Source of the DNA: a bacterium | GTDB lineage: Bacteria > Babelota > Babeliae > Babelales > RVW-14 | DNA: 16,211 nucleotides | Direction: 5' to 3' | Assembly: GCA_023249935.1 (NCBI GenBank) | Contig: JAHFBQ010000029.1 | Coordinates: 1 to 16,211 of the forward strand | Shown: positions 1-7,204 of the stretch, piece after piece | Numbering within the stretch: the stretch's first letter is position 1 | Layout of the letters: each line of letters starts with the position of its first letter | Notes under the pieces: generated by a model | The model's database searches: none | Told to the model about the DNA's origin: nothing | Seen by the model: the letters and a program-made list of their open reading frames with translations, nothing else | Position numbers and translations under genes: made by a program

Positions 1-160
1 CCAAGATCCCATCGGTTATTTATAACCAATCCAGGTTAAACGGCGTCACTCCCTTGTTTATGGCGTATTCTACCACCCTCAAAGAGGGCATCAAGATACA
101 ATCCAGGCTTAACTTTAAAAACAGTATAATTTCAGATGTTTTCCCTTAAAACTCGGCAAG
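1..160. other. Gene-free stretch at the left edge
   Basis: I see no convincing gene. A small palindrome (GGTTAT, TT, ATAACC) sits at 14-27. A reverse-strand frame of about 30 codons ends near position 38 and a forward frame runs from about 40 to 150, but neither has a start with a ribosome binding site or a product I recognise. The stretch may be the decayed end of a gene or repeat to the left. Confidence 0.4.
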
Positions 161-240
161 AATATTAAAAATTATCAAAAAAGAGATAAAAAATACAGGG
201 AAACCTGGATCCCGGCCTTCGCCGGGACGACGTGTAGTAG
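161..240 (+). repeat. Dispersed palindromic repeat, copy 1
   Basis: The GC-rich core at 204-240 contains a perfect 7-bp stem (TCCCGGC, loop CTTC, GCCGGGA at 210-227). Positions 204-240 are the exact reverse complement of 5164-5200 (37 of 37 bases). The A/T-rich flank at 161-203 also resembles the flank of that copy with small indels, so the repeated unit is about 80 bp, not just the palindrome. It lies in non-coding DNA. The pattern (GTC, CCCGG palindrome, GGATCCAG) resembles the palindromic elements scattered through Rickettsia and some other genomes. Confidence 0.85.
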
Positions 241-499
241 CGGTTTTAACGCTTATTTATCCTATAGAATTCACGGTTTCTGTTTGCTGGTTCCTCTGGA
301 AGATAATCCCAGCAGTACCAAACCTGAGCTACCCTAGAAAGGCGGTATCCGCGAGTTTATTTTGATGAATTTGGCACCAAAACCAGTCATTTTATGACTA
401 CTTGCAATTAATTTCCATCCCGATAAACTGAAAAGCATGAGGTTAGAATACTAGTGTGTTCTTGAAGGGGTAGTCCTGGAAAGAACAGTCTTACTTAAT
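241..499. other. Leader region before the first gene
   Basis: No open frame of note. A TAGAAT that could serve as a -10 box lies at 444-449, but I find no matching -35 box at the right spacing, so I do not call a promoter. The ribosome binding site GGAGG of the next gene lies at 500-504. Confidence 0.4.
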
Positions 500-508
500 G
501 GAGGTCCT

Positions 509-1762
509 ATGAAACGTATATTAATCGCAGCTATTTTGGCTGTATCAGCTCTACAAGTAGCAGACGTTAATGCAGCTGGTCGTGGTCGCAGTCGTGCACA
601 TAAAGCAGCAAGAACAGAAACCGCTGACCATATTATTGAATGTGGCACTAAAGCGGAAAAAATCGCTTTCTTGCAAGCCAACGGTGTTACTCAGGATGCC
701 AACGGTGTTACTACCGCAAATATGACACACGCTCAACTTAACGCGCTTCTTGTACCATTCATTCCAGCTACAACAACTGTAGTACCTGGTTTGGTTACTC
801 CTATTGACAGTGAAGTAGACGAAGCTGAAGAAGCAACGCTTGCACAGAAAGAAGCACTATTAGAGCGTCTTAAGGCTCTTAAAAAGCACCGAGTAGAAGC
901 AGAAGCAGCTCAACAGGTTGTTGCACCAAAAGTGTTAACTGTTGTTGATGCTGGTGATGATGATATGAGAGCAGAAGAAACTGTAGTAGTTGCTCCAAAA
1001 GTGGTAACTGCGGCTCAGGATTCAGACGTAGTAGCTCGTATGCAAGCTATACAGCGCAAGGGCGATAAAGTTGCTTTCTTGCGTGATAGAGCGTTTCCTT
1101 TTGTTAACAACGCAATGACAGAAGAAGCTCTTGATACTCTTATTGCTGGCTATGAAGCCAAAGGTTCTTGGCTTATGGTTAGAGGTGTTGAGGTACATGG
1201 GCAAATGACAAAGCAAGAAATTGACAATCTTGTAAAGCAATATGAAGCTCAAGAAGCAGCTCGAATTCTCCGTGAAAGAACAGCTAATGGAAATGATCGT
1301 AGAACTCGTGAAGAAGCGATCAAAGCTGAAGAAGATATGGCGTATAATGCTATGTTTGCTGAATGGACCCAGCGTCAAGAAGAAATTGCTGCAAAAGACG
1401 CTAATCGAGTGATTGATGCGTTACGTGGAGCTAGACTAATGCGAAATGCTGCGAAAGCAAAACTTAGTGACCTTAAATCAAAGCGAGGCGCTATTGCTCT
1501 TGTTCAGCAAGCTGAACAAGAACTTAAGGATGCTGAAGCTGAAGTTGGTCGTTTAGAAGCACTTCTTACTTATATCACAGACATCGCAAGCCGCGGATAT
1601 GCAATGGTTACCGATGGAGCTGGAAAAGCAGTGGCTATAGTAAAAGGCTTGTTTACTACTGCGAAACCTGCTGCGAAACCTGCTGCAAAAAAGTCAGTTA
1701 ACGGTGGCACCAGTGCTGTTGTATCTAAACCTAAGGGTGACGACGCGGACATGCAACAGTAA
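509..1762 (+). CDS. Secreted coiled-coil protein of unknown function
   Basis: Not recognised as a known family. The start has GGAGG at 500-504, four bases ahead of the ATG. Residues 1-22 form a Sec signal peptide (two basic residues, hydrophobic core, likely cleavage around VNA-A), so the protein is probably periplasmic, outer-membrane associated or secreted. A short motif of the form (K-x-AFL)...MTxxxLxxLLxxY appears about three times: near residues 50-84, 186-216 and, without the AFL part, 229-248. Residues 105-135 and 250-355 are rich in Glu, Lys, Ala and Arg and look like long helices or coiled coils. A VAPKV phrase is repeated at 138-142 and 161-165. The C-terminus holds AKPAAKPAAKK, a flexible basic tail. 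The next gene has a similar N-terminus and helix-rich layout and may be a distant paralogue. A terminator hairpin follows. Confidence 0.85.
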   Translation: MKRILIAAILAVSALQVADVNAAGRGRSRAHKAARTETADHIIECGTKAEKIAFLQANGVTQDANGVTTANMTHAQLNALLVPFIPATTTVVPGLVTPIDSEVDEAEEATLAQKEALLERLKALKKHRVEAEAAQQVVAPKVLTVVDAGDDDMRAEETVVVAPKVVTAAQDSDVVARMQAIQRKGDKVAFLRDRAFPFVNNAMTEEALDTLIAGYEAKGSWLMVRGVEVHGQMTKQEIDNLVKQYEAQEAARILRERTANGNDRRTREEAIKAEEDMAYNAMFAEWTQRQEEIAAKDANRVIDALRGARLMRNAAKAKLSDLKSKRGAIALVQQAEQELKDAEAEVGRLEALLTYITDIASRGYAMVTDGAGKAVAIVKGLFTTAKPAAKPAAKKSVNGGTSAVVSKPKGDDADMQQ

Positions 1763-1798
1763 TTAAGAAATTAGCTTTAAGCTGATTTTTAGATCTAA

Positions 1799-1838
1799 AG
1801 AAACCCCGGAATCGAAGTTATTCGGTCCCGGGGTTTTC
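1799..1838 (+). terminator. Rho-independent terminator
   Basis: AAACCCCGG at 1801-1809 pairs with CCGGGGTTT at 1828-1836. The stem continues inward through ATCGAA/TTCGGT (1811-1816 with 1821-1826, one G-T pair) around the loop GTTA, with one mismatch between the two stem parts. TTTTCTT follows. It separates the two secreted-protein genes. Confidence 0.85.
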
Positions 1839-1872
1839 TTAATCACAGAATTATTCTTAATGGGAGGTTATT

Positions 1873-2760
1873 ATGAAACGTTTATTATTGCTTGTGGCCA
1901 TTTTTTCTCTACAAGCAGATCTGTTTGCTAGCGGCCGCCATCCCGCTGAAAAAAGATCCGCATCACCAAACAGAGATGCTGAGGGTGAGGTTATACGTGC
2001 ACATGATAAAGCACAACTTGAGCGAGCTAGGCAGCTAGGTACGCAAGAAAATCACCTACGTGAAGTTTTGATAGATTTAGAGCGTGATGGAGGCGATCTT
2101 CTATTGCAAGATTCTGCAAATCCTGGGCGCTTGATTAAACATCCTATGCTTGGATTTGCTGGTATAAGAAAAGCGATGCGTAAAGATCGTGCGCTTATTG
2201 AAGCGCGCGCCGCTATTAAACAGCATGGTCTTGAGGCAACTTTAGCTATGGCACAAGCAGCTGTAGCTAATGCTGAAAGAGAAGAAGAACTCGCTCTTGA
2301 TGAAGTAGAAACTGCTGGTGCTGCTACTAATAGCCAAGAAACACGCGTACAAAAAGCCAACGCGTTGCTTCGTGCAAGAGCGTTCTGTGAAGCTGTTCAG
2401 GAGATCTCAACGGTTGACGATGCGGCAAGTAAAACAGCAACTGGTGAAGCTCATGCAGAAGAACCGCAAGGTCCTAGCGTAGCAGACGTCTATGCACGAT
2501 GTGTTGAAGTAACAATGGGTGGAATGTCCCAAGCTGGAGAGTTGTTTGGTAGAGTTGTACGCTCTTCGCATGTTCAAGACGCCAAACGAACAGCCGGCTC
2601 AGCATTTTTAGTGGTTGGAGGACTTTTTAGACAAGTACCTACAGTCATTTCTGTAATCAGAACACCGCGTGTAACTGCACCACCACAGGCACCAAGTACA
2701 CAAGAGGCATCAAGTGTACTAACACAAAAAGCAGAAGAAGTATCTTTCGAAATAGACTAG
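1873..2760 (+). CDS. Secreted helix-rich protein of unknown function
   Basis: Not recognised. GGGAGG at 1862-1867 precedes the ATG by five bases. Residues 1-19 are a Sec signal peptide (MKR, a Leu-rich core, likely cleavage LFA-S). The mature part is mostly predicted helix: charged and Ala-rich segments at about 36-75, 98-150 and 155-180, then a Gly/Val-rich segment at 212-262 that might associate with a membrane or pack against another protein, and a Pro/Thr-rich tail. Two Cys residues (172 and 210) could form a disulfide after export. It shares signal type, size class and helix content with the upstream gene, which suggests a pair of related surface or periplasmic proteins, but I see no clear residue-level alignment. 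It may have its own transcript, since a terminator lies upstream. Confidence 0.82.
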   Translation: MKRLLLLVAIFSLQADLFASGRHPAEKRSASPNRDAEGEVIRAHDKAQLERARQLGTQENHLREVLIDLERDGGDLLLQDSANPGRLIKHPMLGFAGIRKAMRKDRALIEARAAIKQHGLEATLAMAQAAVANAEREEELALDEVETAGAATNSQETRVQKANALLRARAFCEAVQEISTVDDAASKTATGEAHAEEPQGPSVADVYARCVEVTMGGMSQAGELFGRVVRSSHVQDAKRTAGSAFLVVGGLFRQVPTVISVIRTPRVTAPPQAPSTQEASSVLTQKAEEVSFEID

Positions 2761-2784
2761 ACGTTTAGAAATGACTAAATATCA

Positions 2785-2818
2785 ATGCCTCGATCGATAA
2801 AAATATTGATCGGGGCAT
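2785..2818. terminator. Hairpin between convergent genes
   Basis: ATGCCTCGATC at 2785-2795 pairs with GATCGGGGCAT at 2808-2818 (11 bp with one T-G pair). It lies between the stop at 2760 and the end of the opposing gene at 2827, so it could end transcription from both sides. The T-tract on each side is weak. Confidence 0.65.
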
Positions 2819-2826
2819 CTGTTCTC

Positions 2827-4986
2827 TCATCCAACCGTCGCCAGATGCTCTACAAGCTTGAGTTTGCCTTGCGCATTCATCGGCGTTTGTTCTACGGCAA
2901 TCCAACTCTTTGGTTCATAATCTTCAACTAGGCGTGATACGCGGTTTAACCACACACTTTGATGCGCTTGCCGCACGTAGTTGACGTAGCCAAACTCTTT
3001 AGGCGACGCAAGTTTTGAGAGTAGTACCACGCAACCGTGGTTGATGTAGATGCCTTGCTGCTCAAGCCAAGGTCTATGTCGCATAAATTCAGCATTAAAC
3101 GTGAGCAACTCTAACGGATATTCTTTTGTGCTCAGTCCCTGATACAACCCTTTATAAAACCAATCGATCATCAAATTTTGCGCGTAACACATGACGTATG
3201 CATCGTTGCCGAGCGTCTTTTTAATCTCAGTACGCATCATGGTGCCAAGCTGCTTTGCTTTGTCGGTACGTGCAGTCAAAAATGCGCTGTACTTGCCATC
3301 GTGCATAAGCTTTTGTACGGCGTTATGTACTGAGTAATTCTCTCCACAAAGTGCTGGATCGTAGGCTGTCAATGTCTCGCGGTCAAACCCACAGGCCGGA
3401 GTAAATGACCCGATGCGGCGGCGACAGTACATCTCAAGATCAAGCACCACACCTTTAAGCGGTATACCGTTGGAAAAACGTTGATCCTGCCAGCGACGCA
3501 CAAGCTCATGCAATGGTTTTACAATCTCATCCTGCCAGAACGGCTCATGGAGCGGTGCAGGAATATCATTAAATTCATTACCAAACGTATCCACGGCACA
3601 CATCTTAGGAAGATTTGGCAGATAGATATTGTTGGTGATCTCAAACCCAATCAGCAAAGCAGGGCACTGTTTTTTTGCCCGCTTACAGGCGGCAGCAAGC
3701 TGCTTGGTAAACAACTGCACCGAGGTTAAAAATGTTTGTTCGCGCTCTTTTTTGCGCGCGATTATGCTCCAATATTGATGAGGGTTGAATGTTACCCACA
3801 ACCCATCAAATTGTGATTTGACTAAATAATCAATAAGTTCAGCTTGCCTATGCGTCTGCTCTTTGAGCGACATCTTCTTAGCTTGCTCTGGTGTCAACGG
3901 CTCGAATATATTCAACTCCATCCACGCAACTTTACGCAATGCATGTGTATCTTTGCCACGGCTTGGTTTACCAAATGAGTTAAGCACCGATGTACAATTT
4001 GGTTTTACAACGTTATGTACTACCTCGTGAAAATTTTTCTTTATTCCGTCAGTTTTTGTTACAAGCCCATGAAACTGTGCCATTGCAAAGCCAACCAGAT
4101 CAAGCATTTCTTTGGCATAGGCCGTCTTGAGAGGCCGGATATGAAACTGCTCAGTGATGCCAAGCCCGTTCGCTAACATTTCATTTCCTATGATGAGATG
4201 GAGGCCAGCATGGATCCCAGCTCCTGGGCTGGGATGACAGGGGATATTTGAATTCGCTACATGAGTGTACAAAAAGTAGGGCAGTGTCTGTGCCAGCTTT
4301 TTTGATACAAATCGCTTGGTATGTGCAGGTAGCAGCGTTAACGACAGCTCTGCGCGTTGAGTTGCAGCTTGAAGCAACCGGCTCTGCAGCGGTCGGCCTT
4401 CGTGAGGACCGCTTAGTGTTGTATGAAACGGCATTGGTCTGCTGCTGATTGGGTGTTTAAGGAAAAAGTCGATAGCTGCTGGTACCAAATCACGTATGTT
4501 TATCGGCTGATTGATCCGCTGCTCTAGCATGCTCAGCGTAATTGGCTGCGTACTCACTCCCAGTGGCGCAAAAAGCTCATGCAAGGCTGGCAACAACGCC
4601 ATGTTAGGTCGCACGCCATTAAAGTTTGGTAGCAGTAATCCGACAAAATAATTTGGTGTTTTGGCTACCCGTGCAAGCAGCTGCTTAAGCTTTACACCAA
4701 TCGGTGAGACATTGATATTGGCAAGCAGATCGGCAGCAACAACAAGAAATATACCTTTTTGCTCAGTGGCGGCCTGTTCAATGAGCGTAGCATCATCAAC
4801 GAAGGTATGTAATCCAACATAAGTTGGCTTGAAACCTGCGATTTTTAGCAACCCAATAAATGGGTCATAGACGATGGCTTCGTGCCCGGCAAGATCGATA
4901 AATGAGCAGGGGATGGATTGATTTGCATGCAATGCAGCACACAACAGGCTTGATGCAAGCAGCCAGCTTCTCGAGACTTTTTTCAT
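2827..4986 (-). CDS. Large secreted protein of unknown function, possibly a TIM-barrel enzyme
   Basis: Residues 1-21 form a Sec signal peptide (KK, a Leu/Ala-rich core, likely cleavage LHA-N). The start is backed by a purine-rich GGGAG...GGGGGTGGG leader. I do not recognise the family. Residues 390-520 show alternating hydrophobic strands ending in polar or acidic residues (FDGLWVTFNP, LLIGFEITNN, KGVVLDLEMY), a pattern seen in (beta/alpha)8 hydrolases; E449, D516 and E518 would be candidate catalytic acids. This is inference only. The region after 520 holds several Cys (521, 532, 547, 600, 652), compatible with a periplasmic or secreted protein. Residues about 247-262 come from a palindromic element inserted in frame (see the repeat at 4205-4243). 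It is convergent with the gene to the left and transcribed alone. Confidence 0.8.
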   Translation of the reverse strand: MKKVSRSWLLASSLLCAALHANQSIPCSFIDLAGHEAIVYDPFIGLLKIAGFKPTYVGLHTFVDDATLIEQAATEQKGIFLVVAADLLANINVSPIGVKLKQLLARVAKTPNYFVGLLLPNFNGVRPNMALLPALHELFAPLGVSTQPITLSMLEQRINQPINIRDLVPAAIDFFLKHPISSRPMPFHTTLSGPHEGRPLQSRLLQAATQRAELSLTLLPAHTKRFVSKKLAQTLPYFLYTHVANSNIPCHPSPGAGIHAGLHLIIGNEMLANGLGITEQFHIRPLKTAYAKEMLDLVGFAMAQFHGLVTKTDGIKKNFHEVVHNVVKPNCTSVLNSFGKPSRGKDTHALRKVAWMELNIFEPLTPEQAKKMSLKEQTHRQAELIDYLVKSQFDGLWVTFNPHQYWSIIARKKEREQTFLTSVQLFTKQLAAACKRAKKQCPALLIGFEITNNIYLPNLPKMCAVDTFGNEFNDIPAPLHEPFWQDEIVKPLHELVRRWQDQRFSNGIPLKGVVLDLEMYCRRRIGSFTPACGFDRETLTAYDPALCGENYSVHNAVQKLMHDGKYSAFLTARTDKAKQLGTMMRTEIKKTLGNDAYVMCYAQNLMIDWFYKGLYQGLSTKEYPLELLTFNAEFMRHRPWLEQQGIYINHGCVVLLSKLASPKEFGYVNYVRQAHQSVWLNRVSRLVEDYEPKSWIAVEQTPMNAQGKLKLVEHLATVG
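4205..4243 (-). repeat. Palindromic element inside a coding region
   Basis: On the minus strand the order is GTCATCCCAGC, loop, GCTGGGATCCATG. ATCCCAGC at 4214-4221 and GCTGGGAT at 4228-4235 form a perfect 8-bp stem with a 6-base loop. The GTC-A/G-TCCC...GGGATCCA plan matches the intergenic copies at 161-240, 5164-5247 and 5300-5328 and the in-gene copy at 7553-7609. It is read in frame, giving a Pro/Gly/His-rich stretch at residues about 247-262 of the host protein. The outer boundaries are estimates. Confidence 0.7.
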
Positions 4987-5016
4987 CCCACCCCCTCTCT
5001 CCCTTTTTCATACTTT

Positions 5017-5046
5017 AGTGTAGGGATATGAGTGGGTGGGTTGCAA
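5017..5046 (-). promoter_or_regulatory. Possible sigma-70 promoter of the large secreted protein
   Basis: On the minus strand TTGCAA (5046-5041) and TACACT (5022-5017) lie 18 bp apart, about 30 bases ahead of the start codon. Each box matches the consensus at about four of six positions, so this is a weak call. Confidence 0.3.
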
Positions 5047-5163
5047 GCTGGCATGGATTTGTGGATGATAATGAGGTTTTAATCGGCACTTGTCGATAAG
5101 AGCAAACGTATCTTTCAAGAATTATTTTCTAACATCACCACCCTCGCGCGTCACCAACGACAT

Positions 5164-5247
5164 CTACTACACGTCGTCCCGGCGAAGGCCGGGATCCAGG
5201 CTTCCATGTATTTTTCTTAATCTTTCTTTGATAAAATTTTGAATATT
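5164..5247 (-). repeat. Dispersed palindromic repeat, copy 2 (inverted)
   Basis: Positions 5164-5200 are the exact reverse complement of 204-240. The A/T-rich flank 5201-5247 resembles the flank of copy 1 (161-203) with several small indels, for example AATATTCAAAATTTTATC against AATATTAAAAATTATC. The two copies face opposite ways about 5 kb apart. Confidence 0.85.
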
Positions 5248-5299
5248 TCCAAACCACGAGAGAAGGTTGTTCGAAATTACACAGTTGTTAAAGTTGAGT

Positions 5300-5328
5300 C
5301 TGGATCCCGGCCTTCGCCGGGACGACGT
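5300..5328 (+). repeat. Dispersed palindromic repeat core, copy 3
   Basis: These 29 bases are identical to 205-233 of copy 1 and, reversed, to part of copy 2. The A/T-rich flank is not shared, so this is the core alone. With copy 2 it forms a 29-bp inverted repeat with a 99-base spacer, which could fold into a large cruciform or long RNA hairpin. Confidence 0.85.
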
Positions 5329-5350
5329 CAGGGGCATGGTCGAAGTTTAT

Positions 5351-5403
5351 TCCTGAATCAAGTTCAGGACAGGCTCTGAGCATGTCGAAACAACGCTCCG
5401 AGC
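5351..5403. repeat. Second palindrome type in the same spacer
   Basis: TCCTGAA (5351-5357) and TTCAGGA (5363-5369) form a 7-bp stem. GACA/TGTC (5368-5371, 5383-5386) encloses GCTC-T-GAGC (5373-5381), and a near copy, GCTC-C-GAGC, follows at 5395-5403. The sequence differs from the CCCGG family, so at least two palindromic repeat types lie side by side in a 240-base stretch of this spacer. Confidence 0.6.
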
Positions 5404-5511
5404 AAGAGCAACTCAATGCAAAACAGATGTCAAACTCCCCCTAAAAAAGATCGTGGTTCATTTTTACCTCTCAACCGACTAGACTGGGATGTCGCCCATA
5501 ACCCTGCTTGG

Positions 5512-5519
5512 AGAAAGGA
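5512..5519 (+). promoter_or_regulatory. Ribosome binding site that fixes the lipoprotein start
   Basis: AGAAAGGA ends six bases before the ATG at 5526. The frame is open back to a TTG at 5508, but that start would sit on top of this site and would put six extra residues before the signal peptide. The ATG is therefore preferred. Confidence 0.75.
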
Positions 5520-5525
5520 TCATCG

Positions 5526-7202
5526 ATGCCTTTAATAAAAATGTTGCTTATGTCCCTGCTGCTTACCATGGTTACCAGCTGCCAGAAAAAATCTACGGTC
5601 GTTCCAATCTCACAGGCTGTTACAACAGAGGCGCAATCAACCGTTACACAAGAGGCGCATCTTGATGCAAACTGGTATACAAAAGATCCAGCTGATCTCA
5701 ATCAAGAAATGGATGAATACCTAGAATTAGCCATCAAAAAAAATTATGTCGAAGCTGATCACGAAGCGGTACGTGCCTTGGTCGTCCCGCATGCTGGCCT
5801 GTATTACTCAGGCTTTGCAGCAGCAACCGCCTATCAAACGTTATTGAGCAGCAAGAATTTATTTGGTGGCGATATCAAAAATAAAAAAATTAATCATGTA
5901 GTCATCCTTGCTCCAGACCACAGCGGTCTGACTTTTGGTATTGCATTGCCAGCGTTCACTCAGTATCGAACCGTGCTTGGCACGATCAAAATCAATACGA
6001 CAGCCGTTGAACAGCTTTCAAAACTTGCGCTGGTTAAACCATCTGACACCATATTCGGCACAGAACACTCGGTTGAGATGCAGCTACCATGGCTACAAAA
6101 AACCATTGAGAATTTTACTGTTACACCGATCGTTGTTGGCAATCTTGATGAGTTTGACATCAATCAGTTTGCGCAAGAACTTAAGAAGATCATTTCTGAT
6201 ACAACGCTACTGGTTGTTACAAGTGATTTCACACACCACGGCGCTTCATATCGCTACCAAATTTTTGATCAGCACATTGTCAACTATCTACGCGCACTTG
6301 ATTCCACTGTTATAGAAACAATCCTTAAGCCTAACCTAGCAGCATTTGAAGAGATTCTTGAACGTACACAAGCAACTGTATGTGGTAAGAATCCGCTTAA
6401 AATATTGATTGCCTTGCTCTCTGGACAGCATCTTGGGACAACGGTTGAGGGTCGTCTCTGTACCTACTACACGTCAGCACACCTAAAACATGCCCGCGAA
6501 GAGAGCCCTACGATCAATGTACCTGATCTGATTGGTGATCTGCCTGATGAAGACGCACAAGAATCGGTCAGCTATGCGGCAATGGTTTTTAGTGCACAGC
6601 GCGTCAGCGATTTATCACGCGAAAACCAACTCACAGGTTTTGAAAAACGCTCATTAACTACGTTGGCTCGTGAATCAATTGAAAACGAACTTGCTCAGGA
6701 CGGTCGTATGCAACCACCACTGCTGTGGCCAGTTACTTCACCGAGTCTGACCCGCCCGCAAGGGGTTTTTGTCACGTTATATGACAAAGAAGATAAGTTA
6801 CGCGGCTGCATTGGACGTATTACATCACTCAAACCGCTCTACCAAACAACACAAGACATGGCACTCGCTGCAGCGTTCAAAGATGAACGCTTTGCACCAC
6901 TCATTAAAGATGATCTTAATACTACAACGCTTAGTGTAACGATATTAAGTGAACCTGAACGTGTTTTTGCCGTCAGCAACATTGTATTGGGCAAACACGG
7001 CATCATCCTGAACAAGTTTAAAGATGATGGCACACTGCTTGCCTCATCAGTGTTTTTACCGCAAGTACCACTCTCTATGAAATGGGATCTTGCAACTACC
7101 ATGGCTGAGTTGAGTAAAAAAGCTGGTCTTCCAGCTGATGGCTGGCAGGATGGCTGTGAACTACAGATTTTTGAAGGATACGAAATTAGGGAGAGAGTGT
7201 AG
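5526..7202 (+). CDS. MEMO1-AMMECR1 fusion lipoprotein (AmmeMemoRadiSam A and B)
   Basis: From the ATG at 5526 the protein has 558 residues. Residues 1-18 are a hydrophobic signal followed by the lipobox V-T-S-C with Cys19, so it should be lipidated and held in the envelope. Residues about 45-320 are a MEMO1-like domain (dioxygenase-related fold): VVPHAG (His89), APDHSG (His132), TEHSVEMQLPW, TSDFTHHG and the VCGKNP Cys286, which match the metal-site His, His and Cys of MEMO1. Residues about 370-555 are an AMMECR1 domain with the hallmark LRGCIG (425-430), a DERFAPL motif, GKHGIIL, FLPQV and KAGLPADGW. Fusions of these two families are known, and they co-occur with a radical SAM protein in the AmmeMemoRadiSam system, whose chemistry is unknown. 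No radical SAM gene is in this window. The flavoprotein gene starts two bases after the stop. Confidence 0.93.
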   Translation: MPLIKMLLMSLLLTMVTSCQKKSTVVPISQAVTTEAQSTVTQEAHLDANWYTKDPADLNQEMDEYLELAIKKNYVEADHEAVRALVVPHAGLYYSGFAAATAYQTLLSSKNLFGGDIKNKKINHVVILAPDHSGLTFGIALPAFTQYRTVLGTIKINTTAVEQLSKLALVKPSDTIFGTEHSVEMQLPWLQKTIENFTVTPIVVGNLDEFDINQFAQELKKIISDTTLLVVTSDFTHHGASYRYQIFDQHIVNYLRALDSTVIETILKPNLAAFEEILERTQATVCGKNPLKILIALLSGQHLGTTVEGRLCTYYTSAHLKHAREESPTINVPDLIGDLPDEDAQESVSYAAMVFSAQRVSDLSRENQLTGFEKRSLTTLARESIENELAQDGRMQPPLLWPVTSPSLTRPQGVFVTLYDKEDKLRGCIGRITSLKPLYQTTQDMALAAAFKDERFAPLIKDDLNTTTLSVTILSEPERVFAVSNIVLGKHGIILNKFKDDGTLLASSVFLPQVPLSMKWDLATTMAELSKKAGLPADGWQDGCELQIFEGYEIRERV

Positions 7203-7204
7203 GC

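Noticed and set aside
1022..1378. Reverse-strand open frame of 118 codons
   Set aside because: It is fully inside the first secreted-protein gene, which has a signal peptide and ribosome binding site. Its Cys/Ser/Phe-rich content is typical of an antisense shadow.
1..5403. The palindromic repeats as a CRISPR array
   Set aside because: The copies are few, face both ways, are not evenly spaced and have no cas genes nearby.
5508..5525. TTG at 5508 as the start of the MEMO-AMMECR1 gene
   Set aside because: It would overlap the ribosome binding site at 5512-5519 and add polar residues before the lipoprotein signal.
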